Source of the DNA: Polytrichum commune | Lineage: Eukaryota; Streptophyta; Polytrichopsida; Polytrichales; Polytrichaceae | Assembly (NCBI GenBank): GCA_950295325.1 | Contig: OX485808.1 | Location: forward strand, 7,194,501-7,258,500 | Direction of reading: 5' to 3' | DNA length: 64,000 bases | Part shown: positions 22,691 through 36,149 of the stretch, one piece after another | Layout: each line of letters begins with the position of its first letter | How positions within the stretch are numbered: position 1 is the first letter of the stretch | Notes under the pieces: model-generated | Told to the model about the DNA's origin: nothing | What the model saw: the letters and a program-made list of their open reading frames with translations, nothing else | Database searches by the model: none | Position numbers and translations under genes: made by a program

Positions 22691-25600
22691 AATAAGTAAC
22701 CCTATCATACAAGTACAAATTTTGTATATTTTCTAGAGGTTCTCCATACATACGAGTTATAATTTGTGTAGCATATGTATAGTAGTATCCTACACAAATA
22801 AATACCCCTTTTGTGCACTCACATGTACTCATATGTATTATGAAAGGTGCACCCCTGGGATCACAACTCCTCTCTTATACCAATATTCTTAAGTTGTTTT
22901 TTTCTCTCTCACTAATTGCTTTGGTATATCTACATAACTCTCTTTGACTTCCAAGTTTTCTTCACTCCAATTAGTAACCACTCTCACACATAAAAACTCA
23001 ATTTTATATGAAACTCTCAAGTATCCACTCTCATTCACTTGCTCTGCAATTCTATATACAATTTTTCACACAAGTTATATTTCTTCAACTCATATAACTA
23101 TTCTCGCCTCATGTGACTTTCTATACATAGTAATCTTCAAGCAATAGGAAGTCTCTTTTGCACAACCTCTCACCTCAATGGTGCCATACTATCAATTATT
23201 TTGCCTTTACCTTGAATAACTATGGAGAAAGTTTGAGCTTGAAACTCTTGTATTCAAAAATGATAAAAATTTACAAAGAACCTAGCTCTCGTAGCCTATC
23301 TTTGTGAATAAGATGCCTAAATTCTAATCCTAATTCTCTATGTAGTGAGAGATGGCTCTAACCATATGCCTCTCTCCAAGATTGCTAGATCTCTTGTTCC
23401 TTAAAAAACATGACGACTGCTCCTCTAAAATCTTCAAAAGAGAGCATATATATATATCCTCTACCTTCTTTACATTCGCAATGTGGTTGATTATGTGGTA
23501 AAATCTACCTATCACTATCTAAGGTTTTGGGGGATCCATAAGGATAGCCAAGAAGTTGTTTGTTGGGCTTCATCATCTTCCGCCTCTGTTTTTCCTCACT
23601 TAGGTGGCCTAAGTGTTACTTATCAAAATGGAGTCTACTAATCCTAATTGATCTACTACGTAGCTTTTTAATATCCAAGTAGCTCACTAATTTGCAAGTA
23701 GCCTTACTAGTTAAGTGAGGCTCACTAATTTCCGAAAGCCCACTCATTATTTGAGGGCTCACTATTTCCAAGTGGCCCATTGATTAGGTGATGGCTCATT
23801 AACTTTCCCAAAACCCATTAATTGGTGGCTCATTATTTTTTCACGTAGGTTGATGCCCAATATCCCCTTGATACCCTCGTGAGGTCTATTTATACCAGTT
23901 CAAGGACCATATGTTGTTGGAGCCGAGGTTGGCCGATACTTGGGTTCAAGGGTCAGTTAATGTCCAAGCCAAAGGTCAACTGTTACCTAGTCCTCATGCT
24001 AGCCGATGCCTAGGCCTAAACCTGTACAATTGCCCTTGTATACCAGTATTTTCTTATTCCAAGATGTGGTGGGTCCCGCGTTGTCAAGTGTTACCCTACG
24101 TGGTTTCGCATTACAATTACGGGCAACTATGTTTACGGTGACTGCGTCCTTAGCTTTGAATGACCTGCTTTCTTCAAGCAAGCCCTATGCTGAAGCAACT
24201 CCTTTTTGCTCAGGTGGGGAAATGATGTAACCAATAAGTGCAAGGATGTGTGGGGAGGACAAACAATCTGTTGCTCGAAAAGATGAAGAGGTTGCATTTT
24301 GAGAAGATTTTGTTCTCAAACCACCCAAAGTGTCTACGAGCTCTAAAACATCTCAAGCAATGTTTAGCAACACCGAAGGAAGCAAAATTAGGAGTTGAGG
24401 AGATAAGCCATCTCCATTGACCGTTAGGGCCACGTAGATCACACACGAGTGACACATCATTGGAAACAACCCTAAACAAAGGGTCACATGTAAACATAAG
24501 AAAAAGGAGAATATGTGCAACCACCAAGTTGTTTGGAAGGCCAGGGATGTACTCCACATCCGGGTCTTCCATTGTGTGTTATGTGTTGGGTTCATGATCG
24601 GGTGTAACAAAGTCCCAATTGGCCATGGTCTTTCCTACAAAGCATGCATCCAAATTCAAACATTTTGCAACCACAATGCCCAAACCAATCAAACGTGCAT
24701 TCAAACAAACAATTTTGAATCCACCCATGCAATCACAACAAAAAGATGTGTCAAATCATGCCGTCACTTTAGAGCTACCAATACACGTGGTATTCAATTC
24801 TTTAATGAAAAGCTTCATGTGAGCTTCATACATGGGATTGATCAGTCCATCATAATCTCTATGCTAACCCTAAATGCCCTACACCCAATACCTTGTTGAT
24901 ATTAGCCCTAATCTTCAAACGTAAACGCTTGTACCATCCTCTCCAATAGTTGCAACTCGATGCTCTACGTCAACTCGTATGAAGGCATCTGGACATCAAT
25001 GTAGACAATAAACAAGACCAATTTATATGAGCTCCAAACATCATGAGGAAAATGGCAGCAGACAAGATTTGGATTCACTGATCATCTGCACACTAATTGT
25101 GATGCATTTTTGTTTACTATCCCACAAGAAGTGGGTTCAGAGCCATAATTGTCCTTCTTAGTCATTATACGCTCAACTGCCACCATCGTATTGAAGGCGC
25201 CTATGTGATCATTCAATATGAAACATCATCATCACCTTCACTTCGACAATGAAGAAGATCAATTCAGAACTCAAAGAGGGTGCAGAGCTACAAGAATTGG
25301 GTGCAGTGTCCAATTACCTCGCTTCTGTACACCTTGTGCTGTTGCGATGAGCCGATCCACTGCCCCTGCGTCTCTGCATTGCAAGATTGGTCCACTCAAA
25401 ACGTCTTTCGGTGACTACTGGAACCCCCACTCTCGTTCGAAACCTAACCGCTGCTGATCTTTCCACCCTGATTGCTCGGACGCCTCTCAATCTGTCAAAT
25501 GCTTAGTATGTCTGGACCTGGTAAGTTTCCCCGCGTTTGAGTCAAATTAATCCGCAGGCTCCACTCCTGGTGGTGCCCTTCCGTCGATATCTTTGAGTTT

Positions 25601-25818
25601 CAGCCTGTGACCATCATAACATCACTCAACCATGTGGGCTCTCCGAACATATATAACAGTCGGATGTTGGAGCTCATCTTCAAATTTGACTCTCCATGCA
25701 CATCTTTCCGAGCTTTCAATTGTTATATTAATTCCAAGGGCCCACTGAACGAGCACTAATTGTTGAGGAATGTTATGATACTCCCCAAGGAACCCAACAA
25801 CTTTAATTTACCATAAGG
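22691..25818. other. Intergenic, no gene recognised
   Basis: Overlapping open frames on both strands at 24000-24900 (up to 128 codons) resemble no family I know, and no consistent splice structure joins them. A purine/pyrimidine-mixed GC-rich stretch lies at 25300-25500. Confidence 0.35.
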
Positions 25819-25995
25819 CCAACCCTTCGGGGTCTTCAAGCTATCCACCCAAACAAAAACATGCTGGGGAGAAATGACCAGCCATTTGGGGCCTTCAAGG
25901 AATCCACCAACACTACTACGCGCTGGGGGAAAATGGCCAGGCCTTCGAGGTCTTTAAAGAATCCACCGAAACAACTACACACTGAGGAAAATTGA
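25819..25995 (+). repeat. Three-unit 59-bp tandem repeat
   Basis: Units start at 25819, 25878 and 25937, each with the form CCA..CCTTCG.GGTCTTCAAG ending in a GGGGAAAATGG-like motif. Period is exactly 59 bp. Such arrays occur in non-coding parts of plant Gypsy-type elements, but no LTR or coding domain supports that here. Confidence 0.7.
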
Positions 25996-26689
25996 AGGGA
26001 GAAGTAGCGATCTCATCAGTGATCTGATGATCCACAAGACGAAGACACCAAGGATCTCAAGCAGTGATCTCACCAGCGACCGAGTAGCCAGCCAGCGATC
26101 TGGCAATCCATGCATCGAGCAGCCCAACGAGCATGCTAGCGAATGATCAGCAAGCATGCGAGCGAGCGGTGTGTTATTTTGACAAAGTTTTTGCAAGTTT
26201 TTGACATTTGACACGCAAAAACTTGCACAAAAATAAACTGCACATCAATTGACACACACAATTTAGATTTTGACATGTAGTGTGATTTACGAAGAAAAAA
26301 ATCACACGTCAATTGACACTTTGGAAATTTGAAATGACATGTACTACTAGGCATGTGACATTGAGGTGACATTTTACAAGAAACTTTAGATATCAATTGA
26401 CATTCATTTTTGTTTTTTAAGAACGTCACATGACATTATGGATTTGAAGTTGTATATCAAATGAAATTTGTCAAACATACACATTGACTCCCATGGGTTC
26501 CCAACTTGGGGATGCTAGAGATGGACCCCAAGTTTTAATTTTGATTTTTAATTTTAGTTTTAACACATTTGAGAATCAACGTGGGCCACATTATTTATCA
26601 ACCCACGCTAAATTTAAGTAGAAAGTTAATGTGGGAGGTTTCCTGGGTGGCACTTTTGTCCTATAACTAAGCCTTCAATGTGTTGGTCT

Positions 26690-27145
26690 AAAGTCTTCAA
26701 GAACACGACTTCAATGTTGCCACTGGAGTGAAATATGGTGTTTTTTCGTTTTTGAGTTGGTCTAAGTCTACCTGTAATCCTGAAACAAGGCATTACAAGG
26801 ATTAGAGGGGTCCCGAAGATTACTGCCTCCTTTTGAAGGTGAACAACTTAAACATGTGGGGACAAGTCGGCCGACACCTATGTCCCCCCAAGGGCAAGAC
26901 CCTTGAGGTTTTGATATGGTTGGTTAAAAAGATATCAGTTCACCCATACACTCCCATTATGATTGGGTGGATCAAAGGTGGTAGGGTGCATTGGAAATTA
27001 AGTGTTGGGAAGGCCATTCATCCGAGTATGAATTCAGCCTTAGGCGGCTTAACCTTGAAGTTCACATGGGTTCCATGTGAAGGCCCTAGGTTTTAAGCCA
27101 CCCTTGAAAATCTTCATGAAGACTTAGGAGAAGTTTTAGTTTCTT
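26690..27145 (+). repeat. Dispersed repeat, copy A
   Basis: Diverged homologue of 62950-63520. Shared blocks include TGAGTTGGTCTAAGTCTA, GGTGGTAGGGTGCAT and TTTTAAGCCACCCTTGAAAA. It contains an 87-codon open frame (26833-27096), which is not conserved in the other copy, so non-coding is likelier. Confidence 0.55.
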
Positions 27146-28922
27146 GGACCTACGTTATTTCCACCTTCACTACAAAATTAGTGTGGCCCAGGTTTTAAAA
27201 TATAATAAAAATTCATGTTGAAGTTACATTTGCCTTAGATGCAATAGTAGCCCACCACTAAACATGAATGTAGGGCGTTGGACCAGTTACACAATATTGG
27301 TCTCCATAGAGATAGTGTCCCCCTATCAACAAGTATTCATTATACCATTTACATCCTCAAATGGAGTGAACCCATTTGACAAGTTATAATATAGACGCAT
27401 CTTATTCACATATCATACTTATCCAAGCATTCAATTTTGGTACGAAATCATTCAACATCCTCCTAAAACAAACATTTTTGATCTTTTTTTGAACATTCAT
27501 ACGACAACTCATTGACTAAGATGACCAAAATGTCATTACAATCAAGACTTTATAAATGTTACAAGTCGGGAGTAGCAAAAAAATAATATATATAGGATTA
27601 TAACAAGTAACACTTAAAGAATCCATACCAATGATTAATAACATTTATAGAAATAACACTTAGGAATTCCAAAAATGAAGAACATAATGTTTTATAAAAA
27701 TAAAAATGAAAGTACAAATGATAATACATAATTCAACTAAACTAAGTACTAAACTAAACTAGTGAAAGAAATAATCTGTATAGTAGTAACTTGACGAGAT
27801 TCTTCCAACTAAACTAACCCTAAACTAGATTTTATATAGTAGTCTGATGAGAAGCTTCCAAACGATGAGATGAAACTTCCTTCTAGAGTCCTTGAATGCT
27901 CCTGATGTGTGAATGGGCATCACTTGGTCTTTGTTCAAAGTATTATTTCAAAGTCTCTAGAGAACGCTCAACAACACTAAATCCTACAACTTCGTCTACC
28001 ACATCAACCATAACCTCATCAACATCAATTTCTTGATGTTATGAGGAATACATATCCAAAAACTCCTCATCGGTAGGTTCATAAGGGTTGTTTAAATCAA
28101 ACTCCATCTCAAAATTGAGGTCTTCATGAGCATTCATCACGTCACCCACCTCATTGTCAGATGACAACAACATCAGTTGATGAAGTAGAGTAGCAGCTTT
28201 ATTAATTTCTACCAAGCACCCAACTTCCTCTATCTCCCTCTCAATAGAGATCGAAAGAACACCCATGTGCCTCCAACAATTTTGAATTGTTTGCAAAGAT
28301 TATGGGATAGATGTGATTACATGTTTTAAATGTATGCTCTCATATAATATTACCTTGATTTTCTCAAAATCAACACTTATAAAGGTGCAATTAACAAAGA
28401 AGGGAGTAGCGCATGTTATGACACTTAACACATAACACTCACTAGTCTTACCAATTGTGTTTTTGTAGGGGAGTAAAATTTTCTTAACATATATGAAATT
28501 ATAACGCTTATAGGAGTAACACTTATAGAGTCTTGACTATATAAGATCCACGGCCTAACCACACGCCATTCAAATATAGGCGTCCAATTAGGATTAACAA
28601 TTGATTTGAATTTGCTAAATATCTCATCCATTGCGCTCAATTATGCTTGATTACTTCTAATTAGGCTTAACTAAGTTGAATGTGTATGAAAAAGAGACGA
28701 CATTAATTTAAATATTATAAAATGAATAAGCTAAAATCAACACATACTCTTAAAATGAAAAGGGCCCTTTCAAATGCTAAATCACAAAATCAACATCTTT
28801 AATGCCAATGAGGATGTTTCAATATTCTTAATATCCAAATGAAGACAATGCATGCTTTATTGAAGGTTTCATGTCGAAAATGAAACCCCAGTCAATTGCT
28901 TATTTACTAAGTGAAAGTGAAC

Positions 28923-28954
<32 letters not shown>

Positions 28955-30699
28955 ATGTTGAACCTTGAAGATGAGGAGCACTCAATATGGGTTTTGTGGA
29001 CAAGTGGCTTCAAGAATGCAGAGGCCACTTCTATGAAGTCGGGTGGGACATGCAATGTTTTTCGGTTAGGTTCAAAACAATTATGAATATTTACATCAGG
29101 GATTTGCTCTAGGGGTTGCAGGTCGTGGACCCCAGTCCTTATCCCAACAGAGACCCCTCCCCCTAATACTACATAGGAACAAGTTTCACGTCGGCCGTCA
29201 ATCATGATTAGTGTGGCCCACACACACACATATATACATATATACATATATATATAGAGAAAGAGAGATCAAAAGTCAAAGCCTTTTCTACCTATCCCTA
29301 AAAAGAGAAAGAAAAAACCCATAAGTCAACATGATTTATATATGGGTCGTCAACCGCACATGCTGCCAGTGCCCATGCATGTTGAATCAATCATATGAAT
29401 CGTGAGATCCAATTTTGCTTATAAATATCTACGTACTATTTATTTATTTATACTAAATTAACATAAATTGTATTACGGGTGGGAATATAAATAGTAAATT
29501 TGAGGTATGGAACTTCAAGTTCAGGCCGGCAGGAATGTGGGGTGCGGTTCATGTAAGAATACGTTGTTCTTTGATGTAGGTGGGCCCACGAATTTGGCGG
29601 GCCCCGCCACGAGAACAAGACATCTACATAAGCCTTGGGCCCATTTGGAAGTACATATGTAGAATTAATAGTGGTCTTGACACCGATTTAGTCCGAGTCT
29701 AGTAAGCTAAGGAAGTGATTTACATGGTATATTATAGTTGAATGTGTTATTACCTTATGTGGGGGTACGATTGGTGTGGGCCCCATGGCTCTAAGAGCAA
29801 GACATCCAATCATGGGCCCAATTAAGACCCTTCATAATTGATCATTAACGTACGGTCTCGAAGCTATATAATCTCAAATGGGCATCAACCAACAAATATA
29901 GTTTATGTGTTACAACATTGTTCATAACACTACGTAGTCGTGTTACTATTCAAAGTTATGTAGTTTAATAATGTCTTATTCAAGAGTTCATTTTTCACTA
30001 CCAGAAGTTCAATAGATTATTTGGACATTATAGAACATAATTGGCTTTGCTTGGTAACATCTTCCATTCTCATTAAATAGTTGTAGTGTTGTGTAACTTT
30101 GAATGGTAGCACACACTAATTGGGATAATCAATGTACTTATTCTTAGTTTTAATTCACTGGCCCCACACATGGCACCCCAAACCCCATTATTTGCGCCTC
30201 TAAGCTAAGAACACATGTAGGGGGTCTCATGTTGCGTATAGTAGAGGCACCTATTCCCGATCAAGACCCATCATCAATTTATAAGGTGCTGAAAATTTCG
30301 ATCACGTTGGGGCTGAATTTCGACCAAGCCGAGGTTGAATTTTGATTAGGCTGGAACCAATAGTGTCATGACACATGTCCTAGTTTTGAGTGGTAAAGTG
30401 AGGAGGAATGAGTGATTAAAACGAGCAGTCTTGGCGGTCTCTAGACATTGGTAATACGTTCGGGTCAACTTCTAGCTTCAAAAATTCACATGAATTCCAA
30501 TCTAAGGAATAAAACCACCAAAAAAAATTTACAATCCTCCTGATTTCTATCTTCCAACACGAGAAAGTTTTGCACCACTTTATACTATTCCATATATGGT
30601 GCAAAACTTGTTGAGTGATCGGTTATGGGTGCCTCTACTCTAATATTAAGTTGATTGCGTTGTCACCTTAGAGCATGTGAAGATTGGTGTGGTGGGGGG
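27146..30699. other. Intergenic, no gene recognised
   Basis: Strongly AT-rich, with a TA microsatellite at 28926-28952 and a CA/TA/GA run at about 29219-29268. An 85-codon minus-strand frame at 28039-28296 with an acidic end (EPTDEEFLDMYSS) is not recognised. Confidence 0.4.
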
Positions 30700-31013
30700 C
30701 AAGGAGTAAATTTGAAGGGCTATTACCCTTATTTTGGGGTCCAACCCTTCACTTTCCCTTCAAAATATTTTGCAACCCTTCAAAAAAGAAGGGTTAATTT
30801 TCTATAAACCCTTCAAAATGAACGGCAAAAAAAAAAACTCTTCCCTAATAATACTTTGAGAAAAATGAGATCACTTGCTCATCTCACATCTGTCATCCCT
30901 CAGTCTGACAAAATTGCAGTAGAAACTGAAAGTCTAAGAGAGTATGGCCTCACAAAGATAGGTGGAGACTCGAGAGAGTCTGGATCCTAAAGTCACGGAA
31001 AAAAAAGGCCAAC

Positions 31014-31410
31014 AAAATGAGATCGCTTGCAGCCTTGCACCTCTCTCTCACCCAATTCTGCAAAAATCAAGTTGGATGCATAGGAGTCTCAGCGTAAGCA
31101 AGTTATAGATTTGACACTCAAGAGTCACAAAGTGGTGCTTCATTGTCAAACAAAAAAACTTGGAATCTGTAGATGACTTTCAGTCTTTACGAGTGCAAAG
31201 GTAAAATGAGATCGCTTGCACCTGTCTCTCACCCAATTCTGCAAAAATCAAAGTTGGGTTCATAGGAGCCTCACTGCCTCAGCTAACTTGCAAGCTAAAG
31301 ATTCGACATTCAAGAGTCACAAAAGTATGCTTCCTTGTAAATCAAACAAACTTGGGATCTGGAGATGATTGACTTTAGTACATTCGGGTGCAAAGATAAC
31401 AATGAGATAG
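31014..31410 (+). repeat. Two-unit tandem repeat inside the hAT element
   Basis: Units of about 190 bp start at AAAATGAGATCGCTTGCA near 31016 and 31204 and share CACCCAATTCTGCAAAAATC and AAGAGTCACAAA. A partial third unit begins near 30866 (AAAATGAGATCACTTGC). Confidence 0.65.
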
Positions 31411-31423
31411 CAGATTTCCACAC

Positions 31424-31654
31424 ATGACACAATTGTGGCAAGTGATCTTGACTCTTCCTGCAAGCACAACTAGTTGTGAGAGGGGATTCTCAACTCAAAA
31501 TCTTATCAAATCTTATGGGAGATGTGCTCTAAATATCACCACCTTGGACGCTTTGATGAGGATTGCGATGACGAAGATTCCTATGGAGTCTCTTGATTTT
31601 GAAGATATTTGGGAGAGGTGGATGAGTGTGAAGGATAGAAGATTTCAAGAATGA
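31424..31654 (+). pseudogene. hAT transposase C-terminal dimerisation domain remnant
   Basis: A 76-codon open frame reads LTLPASTTSCERGFSTQN then IKSYGRCALNITTLDALMRI. It matches the hATC dimerisation signature (LP.S...CERGFS, then R..L....LDALMRI) of the ZNF862/TTF-type plant transposases. Catalytic RNase H-like and BED parts are missing, so it cannot be an active transposase by itself. The open frame ends before the 3' terminal inverted repeat, consistent with being the last coding part of the element. Confidence 0.8.
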
Positions 31655-31997
31655 TTTAGATTGTGAGTTTCGAGTTTCTTACATCTTACTACTATTGCTT
31701 TCCTGTTGTCCTCAAGATTATCATTGATGCCAATATGTTGAGATGTCATTACCATTTCAATATACTCAAACATCAATGTTTCATTAATGAAATAGTTCTA
31801 TCTTTTCACCATGTGTGTTCTTTGGTCTCACTTATATTATAGTTTTCAACATCGCTTAAATGATAAACATGATAATGTGCACTTTCAACAAAAACTTCAA
31901 TACATACATGAAGGGCAATCAAAATGAAGGGAAAATTTTGAGTTACCCTTCCCTATGAAATACAAGCAACCCTTCAAATTTATGCCCTGGTGGGGGG

Positions 31998-32481
31998 TTA
32001 GCTCAAAGAGCAAGGACACCTAGCCTTGGGGCCAACAAAGTCTCCTTTGGAATAATCAAGATATTGAGACTAAATATGGAGTTGAGCCAAACTAAATAGA
32101 ACAGTTTATGTGTTATAGTATAGTTGACTTGTGTTTTCACCTTCGGTAGGTAAGATTGACCATGGCCCACAATTCAAAGGAGCATGACATCTAAAATTAT
32201 CTCTCCCTCCCTCCCGAGAACTAAAGTTACAACTTTAAACGCCAAGTGTCGGAGCTTATAAATTTGGCTTCCGTAAATGTCCTAGTGACCGCATCAGTGT
32301 TTTCCATATGACGTGTACGAATTACTAACTAATTTGCATGGGCAAAATCCGGAATCAACCCACAAATCATTCAAATCCTTTAACTATTATTGCACTAAAC
32401 ATCCTTGATTTGTGGTGTCAAAGTGAGTGGAAACTACAGGGGAGGTACACTAAACAGTCCCATTACTGTGGGCCACACTAA
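31998..32481. other. Intergenic between hAT element and MITE copy 5
   Basis: No gene or repeat end seen. The TAA at 32479-32481 is the left target duplication of the next MITE. Confidence 0.4.
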
Positions 32482-32979
32482 GGGCCACTTCACACACGAG
32501 CCAAGAGCCGTTTCCGTGAAATTGTGAGAGCCCAAAAGAAAGTGTCCAAAGGCCGTCCCAACACACCTCCAAACTCATGTAGTGTGGTCACGGACCCTCG
32601 AGTGTGGTGTGAAGTCATATGGGACCGGGCCCTTAATCAAATGCTATTTCAATGAATTTCTATTCATATGGGTCCTCACACATGTGAAATAGAATAATCA
32701 ACGGTTGTGAACGTTCGGAGTGTCGTGGTCTCTTGGTTTTTGTGTTAGGTCTACCTTCAAGAGGTGGTTTTTGAAAATAGTCCAAGTGACCATAAAACAT
32801 GATCCATTTGATGTCATGTAGGGATATGTGTAGATTTTACATCCATCTTGCATTCACATACTCCGTTGGTCCCTCAAGCGTAGTGTACAACAAACTTGGA
32901 CCAACTCCACGTTTTCCACCAATGAGAGTGCTTGAAGTGTAATGGTCACGGGCTCTCAATCTCGTGTGTGAAGTGGCCC
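32482..32979 (+). mobile_element. Tourist/Harbinger-like MITE, copy 5
   Basis: 498 bp from GGGCCACTTCACACACGAGC to CTCGTGTGTGAAGTGGCCC, with TAA at 32479-32481 and 32980-32982. With copies 3 and 4 it defines the exact family ends. Confidence 0.85.
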
Positions 32980-32982
32980 TAA

Positions 32983-34787
32983 ACAATCCTATTATTGTGG
33001 GCTACACTAATTGTTTGGAGTCCACACTAATCCTCAAAATAAGCATTAATGTGGACCACATCAATTTTCAACTTACATTAAGTTTCTGGAAAATTAGCGT
33101 GGGTCAAAATATCAAATGTATCAATTTTTTGTGTAGATCTAATTGGTAGAAGTTGGGGAATGTGAAAAAAGAACCGACCCACGCACCTTAAAGGTAGTAG
33201 TTTAGCAAAGGAGATTTGTCCAAGGCACAAGTGCAAAGAACCTCATAATTGTTTGTTTGTTTGTTTGGTGTATGTTTGTTACAAGACATATTATCCGTAT
33301 TCAAAATTGTCGGGGGAGGGGGGGCATTATGAATATGTCATAGTCAAAGATTACTTAATCAATGCTATAGACAATTGATCGGGCGTCACTAGTTCAATCA
33401 GTCACAAGGATGGGTCCCAAATTGAGAGGAAGTTGGGACATCCAAATGACATTGCCTTCTATTGGTGGAGGGCAGATGATGACATCATTTGACATGTTGG
33501 TCCAATAACAATGTGACCGCTTCTCAAGAGTACATGTCTTTGTCTCATACATGCCTCCTATGTATTTGTACATGTAGCTTTCAATGGCAAAATACATTCA
33601 CACCTGCTCTCACATATACTTGGCAAGCAACAATATTGGACATAAGTTAACAACATGCCATAATCATGGACTCATAATTCTATACACAACTCTCAAACAT
33701 CATTACCCCTAGCAATTTAATAATCATATGCATATACTTAGATATAACCACGGGAAAAAATAGCCAAATTAGCACTCATAAAGGACTCCTAGGGGCTACA
33801 TGTATAACAAGCCACATACTAGTATACGAAATCTAATGCGCAAAATATGTTGTGGGTCTTTAAGGATCAAAGGACTGAGGGTAATTGTTTACATGAAACT
33901 TGGCCATTGGTTGTATACCCAAACCCTCGTCAAGTGTTATAGTAATATTCTTTCGGTTTATGGTCTTTGATCCATGTTTAGCACAATCTATTGAAAAGAG
34001 AAAGTGAGAATGAAGTCATAGTTGACAATGATGACAAGATATACACGTATAGTATGTATTGAAACATTGTTATTTTATATGAGTTCAATTCCCTCTATAA
34101 TGCATTCGGCATATGAGTATGCTTTGATTGGAATAATGCATATGTACATGATACATGGGATACTTTTAAATAGGGTCAATTTTGAGAGTTTCAACTAGAA
34201 ACATCAAGAAGTAATTTTGAACTCCTTCATATGAAACCATGAGGTTCAGATAGGACCAATTGGACCTTTAAAGGGTGTAAAGTAGATTGTGTGTGCCAAG
34301 GATAAATTTACAACTTATGCAAACCCTCATGGAAACGCATATGATTTTAGTATGTTGATCATCGATATCACACATGACTATTGATAACATTCTCTTTGAG
34401 ATACGCTAACAAAATTTCCAATCCATTAATGTAGAAAAGTAGTTAGTAAAGACTTGGTGAGGACTCGTATAAATTGTGTACATAGGTCATACATTTAGAG
34501 CCCCTTAGATTTTGTTGGGTCAAATTGAACACATCATATATGCAATTAGGTTGCCCCACGCTACTTTATTGACATTCCACACTATTTCGAATATTTATTA
34601 CCACAATAACAAAGTACAAGCTTTTTTTTCTTCTTCTTCTTAATATTGTGGTTGCTATATGGATGAATAAATAAAATTAGAAGTTGTTGTGATTTGGTTT
34701 TAACCTAGGGGGTTTAAAGGCAACCTATTCGCAAAGGCAACCTAATTGTGCATATTAGTGTAAATAGTTTCAATAGCTATGTTTGGG
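32983..34787. other. Intergenic, no gene seen
   Basis: AT-rich. A G-run lies at about 33312-33326. No supported coding sequence. Confidence 0.4.
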
Positions 34788-35010
34788 AGAGAGGGAATTA
34801 TTGCACACAAGCATACCTCTCATCCATCCAACATAAAAACTTGACCCCCTATAGGTTTGTAGCCGATTCATCTCAATTGACTTGGACTAGGATAATTTGA
34901 GGTCTTTAGAGCTAAAATTCATTGTCAAAGTAGCTAAAAAGAGTAACCTCCAGGTTACATACTATTTCAAGGATTTTTATATTGGATGAATGAGAGGTGC
35001 TCTTGTAAAA
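34788..35010. mobile_element. MITE related to the 12173-12418 element
   Basis: Left end GAGGGAATTATTGCACAC then CATACCTCTCATCCATCC. The right end ATATTGGATGAATGAGAGG then TGCTC is its approximate reverse complement. Bounds are approximate. Confidence 0.5.
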
Positions 35011-35700
35011 AAAACGATGAAAAACACACATTCTTTTTTTAGCAATATCCATCACTAGAAATCAAGAGTGCCATTTTGGGCCCCATTGAAGCCATTAACT
35101 TAACTTACTTGGGCATGGTTCACACATGTGGGCATCATTTCATAACATTGTGGTTAATTTAATATACATTTTCACTTGGCCCATTGTTAACTTACCTCAT
35201 ACATGCAATAGCCATCGTTGAGTTAAGTTACCAAACAATTATAACATAACAACATAGTTAGCGCTTACCCTTGGTGGTAACTTACCATATGTGTACTTGG
35301 ATGGTTAACTAAATCTAAAGACCATGGTAAGGACTGTACTGATTATCTCGTCAATCGAGGGCTGGCTAATAGTGCGTGTGGGAAAATATTGAAGGTGATA
35401 CTAAATCTCTTTACACTACAAGATTAGTGCCACCAGAAGGCCTAGTGTTTTGGGAGCCCAAAGTATGGTAAACAAGCATGTACTCATGAATTTAGTATCA
35501 CTTAGTAAAAAATTAAACCCTCACTAGATTCGAGGTTTGAAAAAATAGTATGTGTTTCGGGAATAATAATACCACCACACGCACTGAACGAGATAAAAAA
35601 TGTAGTGATTTACTAGTAATGAAATGCCATGCTGGCATAATGACACGTGGCAAGCGAGGTGAGCTTAAAAGACGGCCATTTGTGAATAGAAGCACACCGT

Positions 35701-35910
35701 TTTTGGTATTTAATGTCACTCACCTAATTCAGAGTTATGCAATGCTATAACTTTACGCTAAAAACGTAACTTTCCACCAAGCAAATTCATTTACATTGTA
35801 TTATCATCCATACAATCTATTAAATCTTTATTAGTAACAAATGAAATCTATAGCAAGAAGTTATAACCTCGCATACTGACACTAAATACCATAAATAGTG
35901 CAGTAACCCA
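35701..35910. mobile_element. Small MITE, second copy of the 14436 family
   Basis: Ends TGGTATTTAATGTCACTC and GACACTAAATACCA are inverted. The interior shares GAGTTATGCAATGCTATAA with the 14.4 kb copy. Confidence 0.5.
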
Positions 35911-36149
35911 CTCCAAATAGATGACTCTTTGGAATAGTTACATATCGAGTGTGAATTTTATGACATTTAGGTTAATTTGAAGCTAGCTTTTTCTTACCAT
36001 TAAGATTTATAAATCTAGAAATTACAACGAGGACTTACACATGGGTCCCTTGTTGCGGTAACTAACTTAAAAGTAAGGTTGAGTCAAACCTCACAAAGTC
36101 CAACACAAGGTGCTATATATTTACACACTCACAATAGTTGACAGCCTCC

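Larger units (their letters stand above)
30700..31989 (+). mobile_element. Non-autonomous hAT element with 8-bp target duplication
   Basis: Termini CAAGGAGTAAATTTGAAGGG and, on the right, the reverse complement of CAGGGCATAAATTTGAAGGG. The flanking GTGGGGGG at 30692-30699 and 31990-31997 is an 8-bp direct duplication, as expected for hAT. Only the end of the transposase survives (31424-31654). The region before it consists of tandem repeats. At 1290 bp it is far too short to encode a whole hAT transposase, so it would depend on a transposase supplied from elsewhere. Confidence 0.85.

Noticed and set aside
24000-24900. Cluster of overlapping frames on both strands, up to 128 codons
   Set aside because: No family resemblance, no consistent splice sites, and conflicting frames on both strands, as expected by chance.
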